Origin: Sphingobacterium sp.
GTDB lineage: Bacteria > Bacteroidota > Bacteroidia > Sphingobacteriales > Sphingobacteriaceae
Direction of reading: 5' to 3'
NCBI GenBank assembly: GCA_031253985.1
Contig: JAIRVH010000073.1
Span: forward strand, 1-37,005
Length of the DNA: 37,005 nucleotides
Of the stretch, positions 37,005 through 37,005 are shown in pieces. The position numbers and the translations under genes are program-made. Every line of letters starts with the position of its first letter. The stretch's first letter is position 1. Under the pieces are notes generated by a model, which was not told the origin of the DNA, searched no databases, and saw only the letters and a list, made by a program, of their open reading frames with translations.

Positions 37005-37005
37005 G

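Noticed and set aside
1..37005. CRISPR arrays, insertion sequences, prophage or integrase genes
   Set aside because: No array-like spaced repeats, transposase motifs, or phage genes were seen in either strand.

Overview
The window looks like a chromosomal segment from an aerobic member of the Bacteroidota, most likely the Sphingobacteriaceae (Sphingobacterium or a close relative). This is inferred from SusC/SusD proteins, an ECF sigma/FecR pair, a DUF5686 outer-membrane protein, TAnnTTTG-type -7 promoter boxes, A-rich start regions without regular Shine-Dalgarno sequences, and a complete 14-gene Nuo operon. No database could be searched, so the genus is a guess.

Region 1 (1-1706): the 3' part of a TPR-repeat protein gene whose start lies outside the window, closed by a strong terminator. 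Region 2 (1707-14938): the respiratory complex I operon nuoABCDEFGHIJKLMN, all on the + strand and tightly packed. The only sizeable internal gap is 173 nt between nuoH and nuoI. NuoC and NuoD are separate genes. NuoG is a short form of 339 aa that carries only the Fe-S part. The operon ends in a terminator that follows a second long hairpin and an 11-bp direct repeat.

Region 3 (15001-18326): a two-gene unit, a DUF5686/carboxypeptidase-regulatory-like outer-membrane protein followed 5 nt later by a crotonase-family enoyl-CoA hydratase.

Region 4 (18484-27097): a sugar-use cassette. A divergent AraC regulator faces an MFS sugar porter, a 1122-aa DUF5107 plus TPR protein without a signal peptide, and an exported GH2-family glycosidase. 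The divergent intergenic region holds two TTACATG boxes exactly 21 bp apart, the geometry expected for direct-repeat half-sites of an AraC dimer.

Region 5 (27241-36003): a polysaccharide-utilization-type locus. It encodes an ECF sigma factor, a FecR anti-sigma factor with one membrane span, a SusC-type TonB-dependent transducer with an N-terminal STN signalling domain, a SusD lipoprotein, and a DUF1735 plus F5/8-type-C (discoidin-like) lipoprotein. A strong terminator ends it.

Region 6 (36004-37005): a small two-span membrane protein of unknown function with its own promoter box, then a tRNA-Glu(TTC) gene on the - strand with promoter and terminator.

Regions 4 and 5 plausibly form one glycan-acquisition system: SusC/SusD and the discoidin-like lipoprotein capture and import an oligosaccharide at the outer membrane, the GH2 enzyme trims it in the periplasm, the MFS porter brings a monosaccharide into the cytoplasm, and the DUF5107-TPR protein acts there in an unknown way. 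Two sensors are present: the STN/FecR/sigma relay for the extracellular glycan and the AraC protein for an intracellular sugar. The sugar itself cannot be told from the sequence. No stretch longer than 300 bases lacks a gene.
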